NCBI GenBank assembly: GCA_039908105.1
Contig: JAMOBI010000017.1
Location: 1 to 41,474 of the forward strand
Length of the DNA: 41,474 nucleotides
Direction of reading: 5' to 3'
From: Magnetaquiglobus sp039908105
GTDB taxonomy: Bacteria > Pseudomonadota > Magnetococcia > Magnetococcales > Magnetaquicoccaceae
The notes under the pieces are model-generated. The model saw only the letters and a list, made by a program, of their open reading frames with translations. It was not told the DNA's origin and did no database searches. The position numbers and the translations under genes are program-made. The stretch's first letter is position 1. Every line of letters begins with the position of its first letter. Below, one piece after another: positions 7,870 through 15,770 of the stretch.

Positions 7870-9431
7870 TGGAAGATTTGCTGCATGCTCAAAAAATCCT
7901 GGTCCTTGATTATGGCTCGCAATACACCCAGTTGATCGCCCGTCGGGTGCGCGAATCCGGGGCCTATTGCGAGATTCATCCCTGGAGCATGGATGCAGAG
8001 GAGATCCGGGCCTTTGCGCCCAAGGGGATCATTTTATCCGGCGGACACCACTCGGTGTACGACCAGGGCGCACCCGGGATGAACGAAGCGGTGCTGGCCC
8101 AGCATGTGCCCATCCTGGGGATCTGCTACGGCATGCATCTGTTGGCCCGTCACTTCGGCGGCGAGGTCACCCCCTCTCAGACGCGGGAGTATGGGCACGC
8201 CGTGTTGCGTTCCATCTGCCAGGGACGGGAGTTTCCGTGTGGTTTTCTTTCGCGCGGCGAGGGACGGGTCTGGATGAGCCACGGCGATCACGTTTCGCGC
8301 GTGCCTTTCGGTTTCGAGATGTTGGCGACGAGCGACAACGGCATCCTGGCCGCGATGGAGCATGTCGATCTGGCGATCCTGGGGGTGCAGTTCCACCCGG
8401 AGGTGAACCACACCGAGGATGGTGCGCTGTTCATTCAGGGATTTGTGCGCGATATTTGCGGCTGTTCCGGGTTGTGGACCGCCGGCAACGTCATCGAGCA
8501 CGAGATTGCCCGCGCCCGCGAGCGGGTCGGTGATGAACGGGTGATTCTGGGTCTTTCCGGTGGGGTTGATTCGGCGGTGACGGCGGTGTTGCTGCATCGG
8601 GCCCTGGGCGATCAATTGACCTGTGTGTTCGTCGACAACGGTCTGTTGCGCCTGAATGAGGGTGAGGAGGTGATGGCCACCTTTGCCAGTCATCTGGGTG
8701 TCAAGGTGATCCGTGTCGATGCCGAGGAGCGTTTTCTGTCGCGTCTTTTCGGGGTGAGCGATCCGGAGCAGAAACGCAAGATCATCGGTCACACCTTCAT
8801 CGAGGTGTTCGAGGAGGAGGCCAAGAAGATCGAGGGGGCCAAGTGGCTCGCCCAGGGGACCATTTACCCGGATGTGATCGAATCCGCCGGGGCCAAGACC
8901 AAAGCCGCCACCAACATCAAGTCCCATCACAACGTCGGCGGACTGCCGGAGCGGATGGGGTTGAAACTGTTGGAGCCGCTGCGCGAACTCTTCAAAGATG
9001 AAGTGCGTTCGGTGGGGTTGGAGTTGGGCCTGCCGGCGCGGATGATTCTGCGTCACCCGTTTCCCGGTCCCGGACTCGGGGTGCGCATTCTCGGTGAGGT
9101 CAAGAAGAGCCATGCCGAACTGTTGCGCCGTGCGGATGCGATCTATCTGGAGGAGCTTTACAACGCCGGTCACTACGACAAGATCTCTCAGGCGTTCGCG
9201 GTTTTTCTGCCGGTCAAGAGTGTGGGGGTGATGGGCGATGGTCGCAGCTATGATTATGTCGTCGCGTTGCGTGCCGTGGAGACCCGCGATTTCATGACCG
9301 CGACCTGGTATCCCATGCCGCATGACTTATTGTCACGCATTGCCAATCGCATCATCAACGAGGTCAAGGGGATCAACCGGGTGGTGTATGACATCACGTC
9401 CAAGCCGCCGGGGACGATTGAGTGGGAGTGA
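7869..9431 (+). CDS. guaA: GMP synthase (glutamine-hydrolysing) GuaA
   Basis: Converts XMP, glutamine and ATP to GMP. It is 520 residues. The N-terminal class I glutamine amidotransferase has Cys86 in GICYG, with His176 and Glu178 in VQFHPEV. The ATP-pyrophosphatase domain has the P-loop SGGVDS at 230-235, followed by the GMP synthase C-terminal dimerisation domain ending TSKPPGTIEWE. Two amidotransferase loops are unusual: GGHHSV replaces the common GGPESV, and GICYGMH replaces GICYGMQ. The catalytic triad is intact, so activity is expected. It is co-transcribed with guaB and followed by a repeat copy 30 bases after the stop. Confidence 0.97.
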   Translation: MEDLLHAQKILVLDYGSQYTQLIARRVRESGAYCEIHPWSMDAEEIRAFAPKGIILSGGHHSVYDQGAPGMNEAVLAQHVPILGICYGMHLLARHFGGEVTPSQTREYGHAVLRSICQGREFPCGFLSRGEGRVWMSHGDHVSRVPFGFEMLATSDNGILAAMEHVDLAILGVQFHPEVNHTEDGALFIQGFVRDICGCSGLWTAGNVIEHEIARARERVGDERVILGLSGGVDSAVTAVLLHRALGDQLTCVFVDNGLLRLNEGEEVMATFASHLGVKVIRVDAEERFLSRLFGVSDPEQKRKIIGHTFIEVFEEEAKKIEGAKWLAQGTIYPDVIESAGAKTKAATNIKSHHNVGGLPERMGLKLLEPLRELFKDEVRSVGLELGLPARMILRHPFPGPGLGVRILGEVKKSHAELLRRADAIYLEELYNAGHYDKISQAFAVFLPVKSVGVMGDGRSYDYVVALRAVETRDFMTATWYPMPHDLLSRIANRIINEVKGINRVVYDITSKPPGTIEWE

Positions 9432-9460
9432 TGAGGCAGGAAAAAATCTGATTTTATTAC

Positions 9461-9599
9461 TAAAACGCACCCGGCTTGGAGTGTGTGGTTTTTATTAGTG
9501 AAAAAAAAGAGAAGGGCTTCGCCCTTGGATCCCACCAGGGGGATAATCCCCCTGGACCCCTGCCAATGAAACTGCGCATCCCGTGATGGTTGCGGTTTA
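9461..9599 (+). repeat. Repeat copy R4 with a different internal module
   Basis: Bounded by TA at 9461-9462 and 9598-9599. The left end, AAACGCACCCGGCTTGGAGTG, matches the family except for one base at its start, and the right end is GATGGTTGCGGTT. Inside, the usual hairpins are replaced by AAGGGCTTCGCCCTT and by CCAGGGGGATAATCCCCCTGG, a perfect palindrome. The same module, inverted, occurs in copy R9. It fills most of the guaA-PDZ gap; 9600-9747 shows nothing else clear. Confidence 0.8.
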
Positions 9600-9747
9600 A
9601 GGCAAAAAAATGGCCGATCGTGAAGGAAGCGCGAAAGTCGAAACAAAACTTTGGAGGCTTCGCTTCCGACCTCCACTGGAGACCTTCAATTCCCGGACCC
9701 TTGTTTTTTTGGTATAGCCCAGAATCGCCACTCCCGGAGACACCCCT

Positions 9748-10563
9748 ATGACGCCTCCTCGCACCCGATTCCTATCGACTGTTACCGTGCTGGCGACACT
9801 TCTCGCCACACCCGCCTGGGCCGGAGGTTGGCTGGGCATTACGGTTCAAACACCGGAGGGGGTCCAGGTCGGCGAGATCTACAAGGAAGGTCCGGCAGAC
9901 AAGGCTGGTCTGCAACGCAACGACGTGGTGATCAGGATCGATGGCAAAGGAATCGGTTCCATGCGTGATTTTCTGACCCTGATCGCCAATGCGCAACCGG
10001 GTCGGGAGATGACTCTCATCGTGCAACGAAAAGGGGAGGAGAAAGAGATCAAAATTACCCCGGACGACAGCCGCGACCATCCGTCGCGTTCTCCGGATGG
10101 ACATATCGATGGAGCGCCCGTACGCACATGGCAACGTTCTGAACTCAGGGCTGGCAATGCGCCTCCCATGGAGGCAATGCGTCCACTTGCAGATGCCTAT
10201 AGCGCTTCCATGCACGAACCGCCATCTCTGGAGGAACCGTCTGCTGCCCAGCAACCTCCTGCTCCGCCCGCCGATCCACTCGAACCGCCGGCAACCGTCT
10301 GGCTGGGCATCGCCCCAGAGTTGGCACCCAATGGCGTTTCAGTGGCGCGTGTTGCACCGGGTGGTCCAGGTGAACGGGCGGGATTGAAGATTGGAGATCA
10401 AATCATCTCCCTGAACGGTCAGTCGATCTCCTCGCCGCGAGCCATGGCAAGGGTGCTGCGCGGTTTCAGGCCAGGCGATCTGATTGAAATGACCATTCAT
10501 CGCAAGGGGCAGTTGATTGATACACAGGCGCAACTGGCCGCTCCACCTGCGGATCAGCCGTAA
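9748..10563 (+). CDS. Secreted protein with two PDZ domains
   Basis: Probable periplasmic protein of 271 residues. A Sec signal peptide (residues 1-25, hydrophobic core LSTVTVLATLLA, cleavage after PAWA) precedes PDZ domain 1 (about 26-105, opening GGWLGITVQTPEGVQV). A Pro-rich linker of about 75 residues follows, then PDZ domain 2 (about 185-262, WLGIAPELAPNGVSVARV, with GLKIGDQIISLNG). No serine protease domain is present, so it resembles the PDZ part of an HtrA protease alone and may bind peptides or anchor partners. The start has GGAG eight bases upstream. It is not linked by overlap to its neighbours. The partner is unknown. Confidence 0.85.
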   Translation: MTPPRTRFLSTVTVLATLLATPAWAGGWLGITVQTPEGVQVGEIYKEGPADKAGLQRNDVVIRIDGKGIGSMRDFLTLIANAQPGREMTLIVQRKGEEKEIKITPDDSRDHPSRSPDGHIDGAPVRTWQRSELRAGNAPPMEAMRPLADAYSASMHEPPSLEEPSAAQQPPAPPADPLEPPATVWLGIAPELAPNGVSVARVAPGGPGERAGLKIGDQIISLNGQSISSPRAMARVLRGFRPGDLIEMTIHRKGQLIDTQAQLAAPPADQP

Positions 10564-10643
10564 CGTTGACACCTGTTTGCATCCGGAAGCGTTCCACGGG
10601 TAATCATTTTTGTTGCAGAACGAACAGCCCTTTTTTGCACCGT

Positions 10644-10670
10644 CATTGCGCAAGAAAAATTTGCGCAATG
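10644..10670. other. Perfect inverted repeat upstream of map
   Basis: CATTGCGCAA (10644-10653) and TTGCGCAATG (10661-10670) form a perfect 10-bp dyad with a 7-base A-rich spacer, about 100 bases before map and 80 after the PDZ gene. No run of T follows on the plus strand, so it is not a typical terminator. It could be an operator or an RNA hairpin; this is inference. Confidence 0.5.
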
Positions 10671-10773
10671 AAAATAAATTTTGCACAAAAATCAAGAAAT
10701 CGAACATCTCGAACACGTCATAATCGCGGATTGCCCCAATCCACTACTCACCAAAACTCTCTTTAGATCCGAC

Positions 10774-11580
10774 ATGCCATCCATCAAAATCAAAACTGCC
10801 GAAGAGATCGAGTTGATGCGTGCCTCCTGCCGATTGGCTGCGCTCACCTTGAAGATGATCGAACCATACATACAACCTGGCGTGACCACCCAATATCTCA
10901 ACGATCTCTGCCATGAGTTTTTGATCGACAACAATGCTCGACCCTCGCCGCTTAACTATCGAGGTTTTCCGAAATCGATCTGCACTTCGATCAATCAGCA
11001 GGTGTGTCACGGCATTCCCGGTCCGCGTACCCTTCGTGATGGGGATATCGTCAACATCGATGTCACCGCACATCTGAACGGTTTTCATGGCGACACCAAC
11101 AAGACCTTCCATGTCGGCACCCCCAGCCCGAAGGGGGTCCGTATCGTCCAGGTCGCCAAGAAATGCCTGGATGCTGGCATCCGGGTTGTGCGCCCCAAGG
11201 GCCATTTCGGCGATATCGGCGCGGCCATTGAGGTCGTGGCTTTCAAGAATCTGTGCTCGGTTGTGCGTGAATATTGCGGTCACGGCATTGGCCGGGAGTT
11301 TCACGAAGAGCCGGCGGTACTCCATTATGTCACCGACAAGAACGGACGCAAACTCCCGCTCGGAGCGGAACTTAAACCCGGAATGATCTTCACCGTGGAA
11401 CCGATGATCAACCTGGGCAGTGCGGAAATTCGTGTTCTGCCTGACAAATGGACCGTGGTGACCAAGGATCACTCGCTCTCAGCCCAGTTCGAACATACCC
11501 TGTTGGTCACCTTGACCGGTTATGAGGTGCTGACCGATCTGGATGATGAATACGCAGAGAATCTTTCCATTCTGGCCTGA
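10774..11580 (+). CDS. map: Methionine aminopeptidase, type I
   Basis: Removes the initiator methionine from new proteins in the cytoplasm. It is 268 residues from 10774. All five metal ligands are present at spacings near those of E. coli Map: Asp96, Asp107, His170, Glu209 and Glu240; His79 is the conserved catalytic His in QVCHGIP. Motifs include IDVTAHLNGFHGDTNKTF, CGHGIGREFHEEP and FTVEPM. The open frame extends upstream to a TTG at 10681, but the added residues are not typical and the family start fits 10774. The ribosome-binding site is weak. A long composite repeat begins 45 bases after the stop. Confidence 0.95.
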   Translation: MPSIKIKTAEEIELMRASCRLAALTLKMIEPYIQPGVTTQYLNDLCHEFLIDNNARPSPLNYRGFPKSICTSINQQVCHGIPGPRTLRDGDIVNIDVTAHLNGFHGDTNKTFHVGTPSPKGVRIVQVAKKCLDAGIRVVRPKGHFGDIGAAIEVVAFKNLCSVVREYCGHGIGREFHEEPAVLHYVTDKNGRKLPLGAELKPGMIFTVEPMINLGSAEIRVLPDKWTVVTKDHSLSAQFEHTLLVTLTGYEVLTDLDDEYAENLSILA

Positions 11581-11624
11581 GAGACCGGTGAGAAGTCGGT
11601 TTGCCTGTTGAATTTGGCACATGT

Positions 11625-12058
11625 TAAACCGCACCCAGCTTGGAATGTGTAGTTTTTATTGGTGAAAAAAAGAGAGGGTCTGGGATTCATCTCCCAGGGT
11701 TTTGCTTTTGACTGTAGCGCGCTTTTATCAAGAAGCATTTTTTGCGCCTTTTGCGAAAAATGCGCCGCGCACAGCCATGTTCACGGGATTGTTTTGCGCC
11801 TTTTGCAAAACAATCCCGTGAACATGGCCCAAGAGCAAAGCCGCGTGACAGAGGCTTTAAAGTTTAGTGGCCGGCGTGCCAGCCCGTCGCAACCCGTCAA
11901 ATCAGCTTGGTTGAGCCACTACTGGATCAACCAAGCTGATTTGACAGCCTGATCCGCAAGGCTGTGTGCAACCTGCCTGCTTCGTTTTCAAAAGACGGAA
12001 ACGAAGCAGGCGAAGGCCGCGCGCGGCGCATTTTCATCCCAAAATGGGTGCGGTTTAA
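11625..12058 (+). repeat. Composite repeat copy R5 (434 bp)
   Basis: The longest copy, bounded by TA at 11625-11626 and 12057-12058. The left half is a normal forward element with the terminator-like hairpin, the constant hairpin and a perfect 23-bp variable stem (11775-11797 with 11805-11827, loop GCCTTTT). A middle module follows (AAGAGCAAAGCCGCGTGACA and onward), with a perfect 19-bp inverted repeat (11896-11914 with 11927-11945). The right half is an inverted element with its own 13-bp variable stem (11975-11987 with 12000-12012). It looks like two elements fused head to head. It fills the map-DUF2892 gap; the remaining 12059-12165 holds only a hairpin. Confidence 0.85.
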
Positions 12059-12126
12059 ATGGCCGAGTTGAACGATGACCGGAAACCAGGAGGAAGCAGG
12101 GCGGGGAAGTGGGCAAGTGTTAGACC

Positions 12127-12154
12127 CGGAGGGTTGGGGGAGAACAACCCTCCG
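12127..12154 (-). terminator. Hairpin after the DUF2892 gene
   Basis: CGGAGGGTTG (12127-12136) pairs perfectly with CAACCCTCCG (12145-12154) immediately after the leftward gene. There is no T run, so it is either a weak or factor-dependent terminator or a 3' stabilising structure. Confidence 0.4.
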
Positions 12155-12165
12155 AGCAACTGGCC

Positions 12166-12360
12166 TTACGACTGTTTGCAAGAACAGGTGTTCAGGCCAA
12201 GCAAAGGATAGAAGGGGCAGAATTTGAACAGTCCGGTCAACAGTGGGATCAGACCGATCAGCCCCCAAATGGTGTGTATGCCAAAAAAGAATTGAGAAAT
12301 CAATACCAGTCCAATCACAATCCGCAAAATACGATCCATACCGCCAACATTGGGTTTCAT
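12166..12360 (-). CDS. DUF2892 (YgaP-like) small membrane protein
   Basis: Inner-membrane protein of 64 residues. The opening MKPNVGGMDRILRIVIGLVL is the classic DUF2892 start, also seen in the membrane part of the YgaP rhodanese. Two hydrophobic segments follow (about 11-30 and 32-47), then FCPFYPLLGLNTCSC with three cysteines. In other bacteria such proteins often sit beside sulfur-transfer genes. Here the divergent neighbour is thiol peroxidase, and the rhodanese-like gene is 7 kb away. The exact role is unknown; the cysteines suggest thiol or persulfide chemistry (inference). Confidence 0.85.
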   Translation of the reverse strand: MKPNVGGMDRILRIVIGLVLISQFFFGIHTIWGLIGLIPLLTGLFKFCPFYPLLGLNTCSCKQS

Positions 12361-12505
12361 GCGTGCCGTGCTCCTTGCTTGAATTAAACTCCTGAAATCC
12401 AGGCAGAACAGGGTATGGTTGCCCTTCCACTCAAATCTTCTGCTTACTCTTTAAGACCGAAAGGTGGAAGAATAAGTTCCACATTTTTTCATCATGGGTT
12501 GCACC

Positions 12506-12534
12506 TTGACCGCACCTGGTTGGGAAACTATCCT
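12506..12534 (+). promoter_or_regulatory. Predicted promoter of tpx
   Basis: TTGACC at 12506-12511 (5 of 6), a 17-base spacer and TATCCT at 12529-12534 (4 of 6), giving a leader of about 55 bases before the tpx ATG. Confidence 0.5.
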
Positions 12535-12595
12535 TTATATTGGAGATTGTCACTATTGACCTTCGTTGTCTTTACATATCAGGGAGTGTCATCGC

Positions 12596-13096
12596 ATGGC
12601 TCAGATCGCTTTCAAGGGAAATCCCATCCATACCTCGGGCACGTTGCCCGCCGTTGATTCGGCGGCTCCAGATTTTTGTCTCACCGGCACGGATTTGCAG
12701 GATGTCACGTTGGGCACATTTGCCGGCAAGCGGGTGATTTTGAACATCTTCCCCAGTGTGGATACAGCGGTGTGCGCCATGTCGGTGCGCCGTTTCAACG
12801 CCGAAGCCGCCAGGCTCGACAACACCGTTGTGCTGTGCGTATCACTGGATCTGCCCTTTGCCCACAAACGGTTTTGCGGGGCCGAGGGTTTGGCGGCGGT
12901 TCACTCGGTGTCGGAAATGCGGGCACGAGGATTTGGTGAGGCCTATGGCGTGCGCATGGTCGATGGTCCCCTGGCCGGACTTCTGGCGCGTGCCGTGGTG
13001 ATCATCGATGGAGCAGGCAAAGTGATTTATACCCAACAAGTGCCAGAGATCGTCGAGGAGCCGAATTACGAGCAGGCGCTGGCGGCCCTGGCCTGA
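12596..13096 (+). CDS. tpx: Thiol peroxidase Tpx
   Basis: Atypical 2-Cys peroxiredoxin that reduces hydrogen and lipid peroxides using thioredoxin. It is 166 residues, the normal length. The peroxidatic Cys60 is in FPSVDTAVCAMSVRRFN and the resolving Cys94 is in FCGAEGL; NTVVLCVSLDLPFAHKRF is the family signature. The start has AGGGAG at 12581-12586, nine bases upstream, and in-frame upstream codons are less likely. It has its own predicted promoter and is transcribed divergently from the DUF2892 gene. A GC-rich hairpin (13154-13176) follows. Confidence 0.96.
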   Translation: MAQIAFKGNPIHTSGTLPAVDSAAPDFCLTGTDLQDVTLGTFAGKRVILNIFPSVDTAVCAMSVRRFNAEAARLDNTVVLCVSLDLPFAHKRFCGAEGLAAVHSVSEMRARGFGEAYGVRMVDGPLAGLLARAVVIIDGAGKVIYTQQVPEIVEEPNYEQALAALA

Positions 13097-13153
13097 TTGA
13101 CCCCCTCACCCCACCGTGGAGATCCAAAAGCGAAAGTTCCTCGATATAATGAC

Positions 13154-13176
13154 TCAGGGAGGCTTTGCCTCCCTGA
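13154..13176 (+). terminator. Hairpin downstream of tpx
   Basis: TCAGGGAGGC (13154-13163) pairs perfectly with GCCTCCCTGA (13167-13176) across a TTT loop, 57 bases after tpx. A T tract is lacking, so termination strength is uncertain. Confidence 0.45.
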
Positions 13177-13264
13177 ATCATTCAAAGAGATTGGATCTTT
13201 TGCAGAACCCAACTTAAGAACACATGAACCCAGATCCGGCGGTTGCGGGTGATTGCAGGTGCCC

Positions 13265-13430
13265 AACCGCACCCATTTTGGGATGCGTCGTTTTTCGCAA
13301 GGCCGCGCGAGGCGCATTTTTCTAGAAAAGGCGCGAAAAATGCTTCTTTTGAAGAGCGCGCTAAAGGCAAAGGCAAAACCCTGGGAGAGGAATCTCCCAG
13401 ACCCTCTCTTTTTTTTTACCAGTGAGGTAG
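13265..13430 (-). repeat. Repeat family copy R6, inverted
   Basis: An inverted copy that begins AACCGCACCCATTTTGGGATG at 13265 and runs through the constant hairpin. The terminator-like palindrome CTGGGAGAGGAATCTCCCAG follows, then CTCTCTTTTTTTTTACCAG. The variable stem is deleted and the far terminal repeat is missing. In this orientation the hairpin plus T run would stop leftward transcripts poorly but rightward ones well. It lies between tpx and the end of the leftward CHASE2 gene and accounts for most of that gap. Confidence 0.8.
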
Positions 13431-13499
13431 TTGCAAAAACCAACTTATTGTTTTTTCTGGTTTCCATTGCCTTACTATCTATTTGATTCGCATGCGATT

Positions 13500-15734
13500 T
13501 TAAATAAACCGTGTCTGAAACACTCCATCCCAGTCGGGTTGCGGTGGATGGGCGGACAGATGCTGGATGCGGGACAGATAGAGTTCGTGAATCGATCGTT
13601 CCGGGTCGCGCTCGGCCAGCCATTGGAACAGGCTGCGCGCCTCCTCCCAACGTTGCGTTTCGTAAAGGCGCAACGCTTCATGATAGCGTTCGAGATTGGC
13701 AAGCGTCTCCTCCGCGATTTCGCCCGCAAGCCCCAGCGGTTCGAAGATCGTCACTGGTTGGTGTGTACCATGTGCGTGAATCCGATCCAGTATACGGCAG
13801 ATCGCTTCCGGCACCTGGGCACGCATGGCTTGGCCGATTGCGATGGTGACCCCATAACGCTTGCCCAGCAACTCCAATCGTCGTGCCTGCTCGACCGTTG
13901 TCCCCAAAGCGGTGTAGGTGGAACGAGAATCGCTGCCCAATTCGCCCACCCAGGCCAAACCGCTCTCCAGGCCAATCGAGATGTGGACCGGAGGCAACCC
14001 CTCAGCCCGGAATTCATCGTTGATCACCTGTGAGAAGCGCGCCAACTCCAGGGCACAGCGCAGCGCCTCCCGGGCATGCTCGGTACTCTCCATCGGTGCG
14101 CCCCAGAACCCCATGATCAACTCCCCCCGAAAATGATCAAGCGTGCCATGGTGCGCATGAATCATCCGGGTGATGCGGGTCAGATAGCGATCGAGCAGCC
14201 GCTTGAGACTCTCGGGTGCCAGAGGCGCACTTACCTGGACAAAATCGCGTATCCCAACGAACAGCACGCTGATTTCCCGCTGCGCGCCTTGCAGGGTTGC
14301 GGTTGCATCGGTCTGATGCATGCGTGTCAGGGTTCCGGCTGAAAGATGGGGGGCCATCAGACGGGTCAAACGGGAGTCGCCATGCTGGCGGGAGAACGCG
14401 ACGAACAGACCATGCACACCCGCCAACAACAGCGTGAGCAGCATCGGCGTGGACAGAGGTACGATCAGATCGGCACGACGCCAAAGCAGGGCGTTGCTCC
14501 AGAGGATCAGGATCCAGACGATCAAGGTGATGTACACTCCCCAGATCGGCTTGAGGCGCGGCACCACCCCCAGAAAGAGCACGGCAAGGAGCAGCAGATA
14601 GCCCAACTCGATCACTGAATTCGTCGAGCCTGCGTGACGCTTGATCAAGCCGTCCAGAATGCCGCTGATGATCGTGGCATGGATCTCCACCCCCGGATAA
14701 AACGGATGGAGTGGGGTGGCGTGCAGATCCATCATGCCGGGAAGCGCGGAACCGATCAATACGATGGCATCGTTCAGACTCTCTGGTCGGACGTTTTTTT
14801 CGAGGACATCCAGGGCTGAGAGATGGAGAAAACCACCTGGCGCGGTACGATAGGGGATGGGAATCGCCCCACGCGCATCCACCGGAATGCGATGCGGACC
14901 CAGACCGATCCACTCCAGGGCGCCGTGTGCTCCCGGTCTGCCTTTATCCTCGGATGCGATCCCCAGCGTCACAGGCGGATCCCCGAGGATGGTCCGAACC
15001 GTGCCCAAAGCCAGGGATTGATACAGCCCGCCCTTGAACTCCTGCAGCAGTGGGATGAAGCGATGCACACCATCCGGATCGACCAGGGGATTATCCAGGA
15101 ATCCGCCGCCTTGGGCAGCCTTCTGCAGAATTTCCAGGTTGGCGCCGAATCCCTCTGGATGGATGACGGGAAGATTCTCCTGGCCGAGTTCTGCCAGAGT
15201 GATGATCGGCTCCGGCAATACACCAGGATTGGTCGCCCCCCGCACTCCTCCGGCGCGGAAATAGTGCCCGAGGATCACCGGGCGTCCGGAAAGCGCCTTG
15301 GCAAACCGCTCGTCGCGCTCCAAGGATGGACGCAAACGCTGGTATTCGTATAAGAAATCGGCTTGATTCCTCAAAGCGCCGGCTGCCAACCGTTCGAGAT
15401 GGGCCAATCCGGAACTGTCGTCCCGATCGGGGAAAAGCATGTCAAAGGTCAGGGTCAGGATGCGATAATGATCGAAAAGGGTATCGGTCAGCTGGGCCAG
15501 CTGGTGTCGTCCCCACGGCCAACGTCCCAGGCGCGCGATACTTTTTTCATCGATATCGACAATGACAATGCGGTTGTCACGCGTATCCGGCAGGTCGACA
15601 CGCATGCGCCAGTCGTAAGAGAGGCTCTCCAGTCGGGCAAGGGGGGGCAGGGGAGCGATCCCCAGCGCGTGCAGCACGAAAACGAGCGACACGACCGTTC
15701 CGGTCAGAAGCCGAATCCAGAAGAGACGGGACAC
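13500..15734 (-). CDS. CHASE2 sensor with degenerate class III cyclase domain
   Basis: Membrane sensor of 744 residues. An N-terminal membrane helix (about 7-27) is followed by an extracytoplasmic CHASE2 domain (about 30-345, with IVIVDIDEKSIARLGRWPWG). Three more membrane segments follow (about 368-445), then a class III nucleotide cyclase fold (about 485-670). Catalytic residues are altered: the first metal Asp is Gly494 (VLFVGIRDF), the second is Glu538 (GELIMGFWG), the substrate Lys is His534 and the transition-state Asn is Glu615, while Arg619 is kept. A cyclase would need the metal residues, so this one is probably inactive or regulatory (inference). It lies 36 bases after the HD-GYP gene on the same strand, so they are likely co-transcribed. 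Confidence 0.85.
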   Translation of the reverse strand: MSRLFWIRLLTGTVVSLVFVLHALGIAPLPPLARLESLSYDWRMRVDLPDTRDNRIVIVDIDEKSIARLGRWPWGRHQLAQLTDTLFDHYRILTLTFDMLFPDRDDSSGLAHLERLAAGALRNQADFLYEYQRLRPSLERDERFAKALSGRPVILGHYFRAGGVRGATNPGVLPEPIITLAELGQENLPVIHPEGFGANLEILQKAAQGGGFLDNPLVDPDGVHRFIPLLQEFKGGLYQSLALGTVRTILGDPPVTLGIASEDKGRPGAHGALEWIGLGPHRIPVDARGAIPIPYRTAPGGFLHLSALDVLEKNVRPESLNDAIVLIGSALPGMMDLHATPLHPFYPGVEIHATIISGILDGLIKRHAGSTNSVIELGYLLLLAVLFLGVVPRLKPIWGVYITLIVWILILWSNALLWRRADLIVPLSTPMLLTLLLAGVHGLFVAFSRQHGDSRLTRLMAPHLSAGTLTRMHQTDATATLQGAQREISVLFVGIRDFVQVSAPLAPESLKRLLDRYLTRITRMIHAHHGTLDHFRGELIMGFWGAPMESTEHAREALRCALELARFSQVINDEFRAEGLPPVHISIGLESGLAWVGELGSDSRSTYTALGTTVEQARRLELLGKRYGVTIAIGQAMRAQVPEAICRILDRIHAHGTHQPVTIFEPLGLAGEIAEETLANLERYHEALRLYETQRWEEARSLFQWLAERDPERSIHELYLSRIQHLSAHPPQPDWDGVFQTRFI

Positions 15735-15770
15735 GGCGCGTCTCCTCTGAATCTTAAAGCCTAATCCCCG

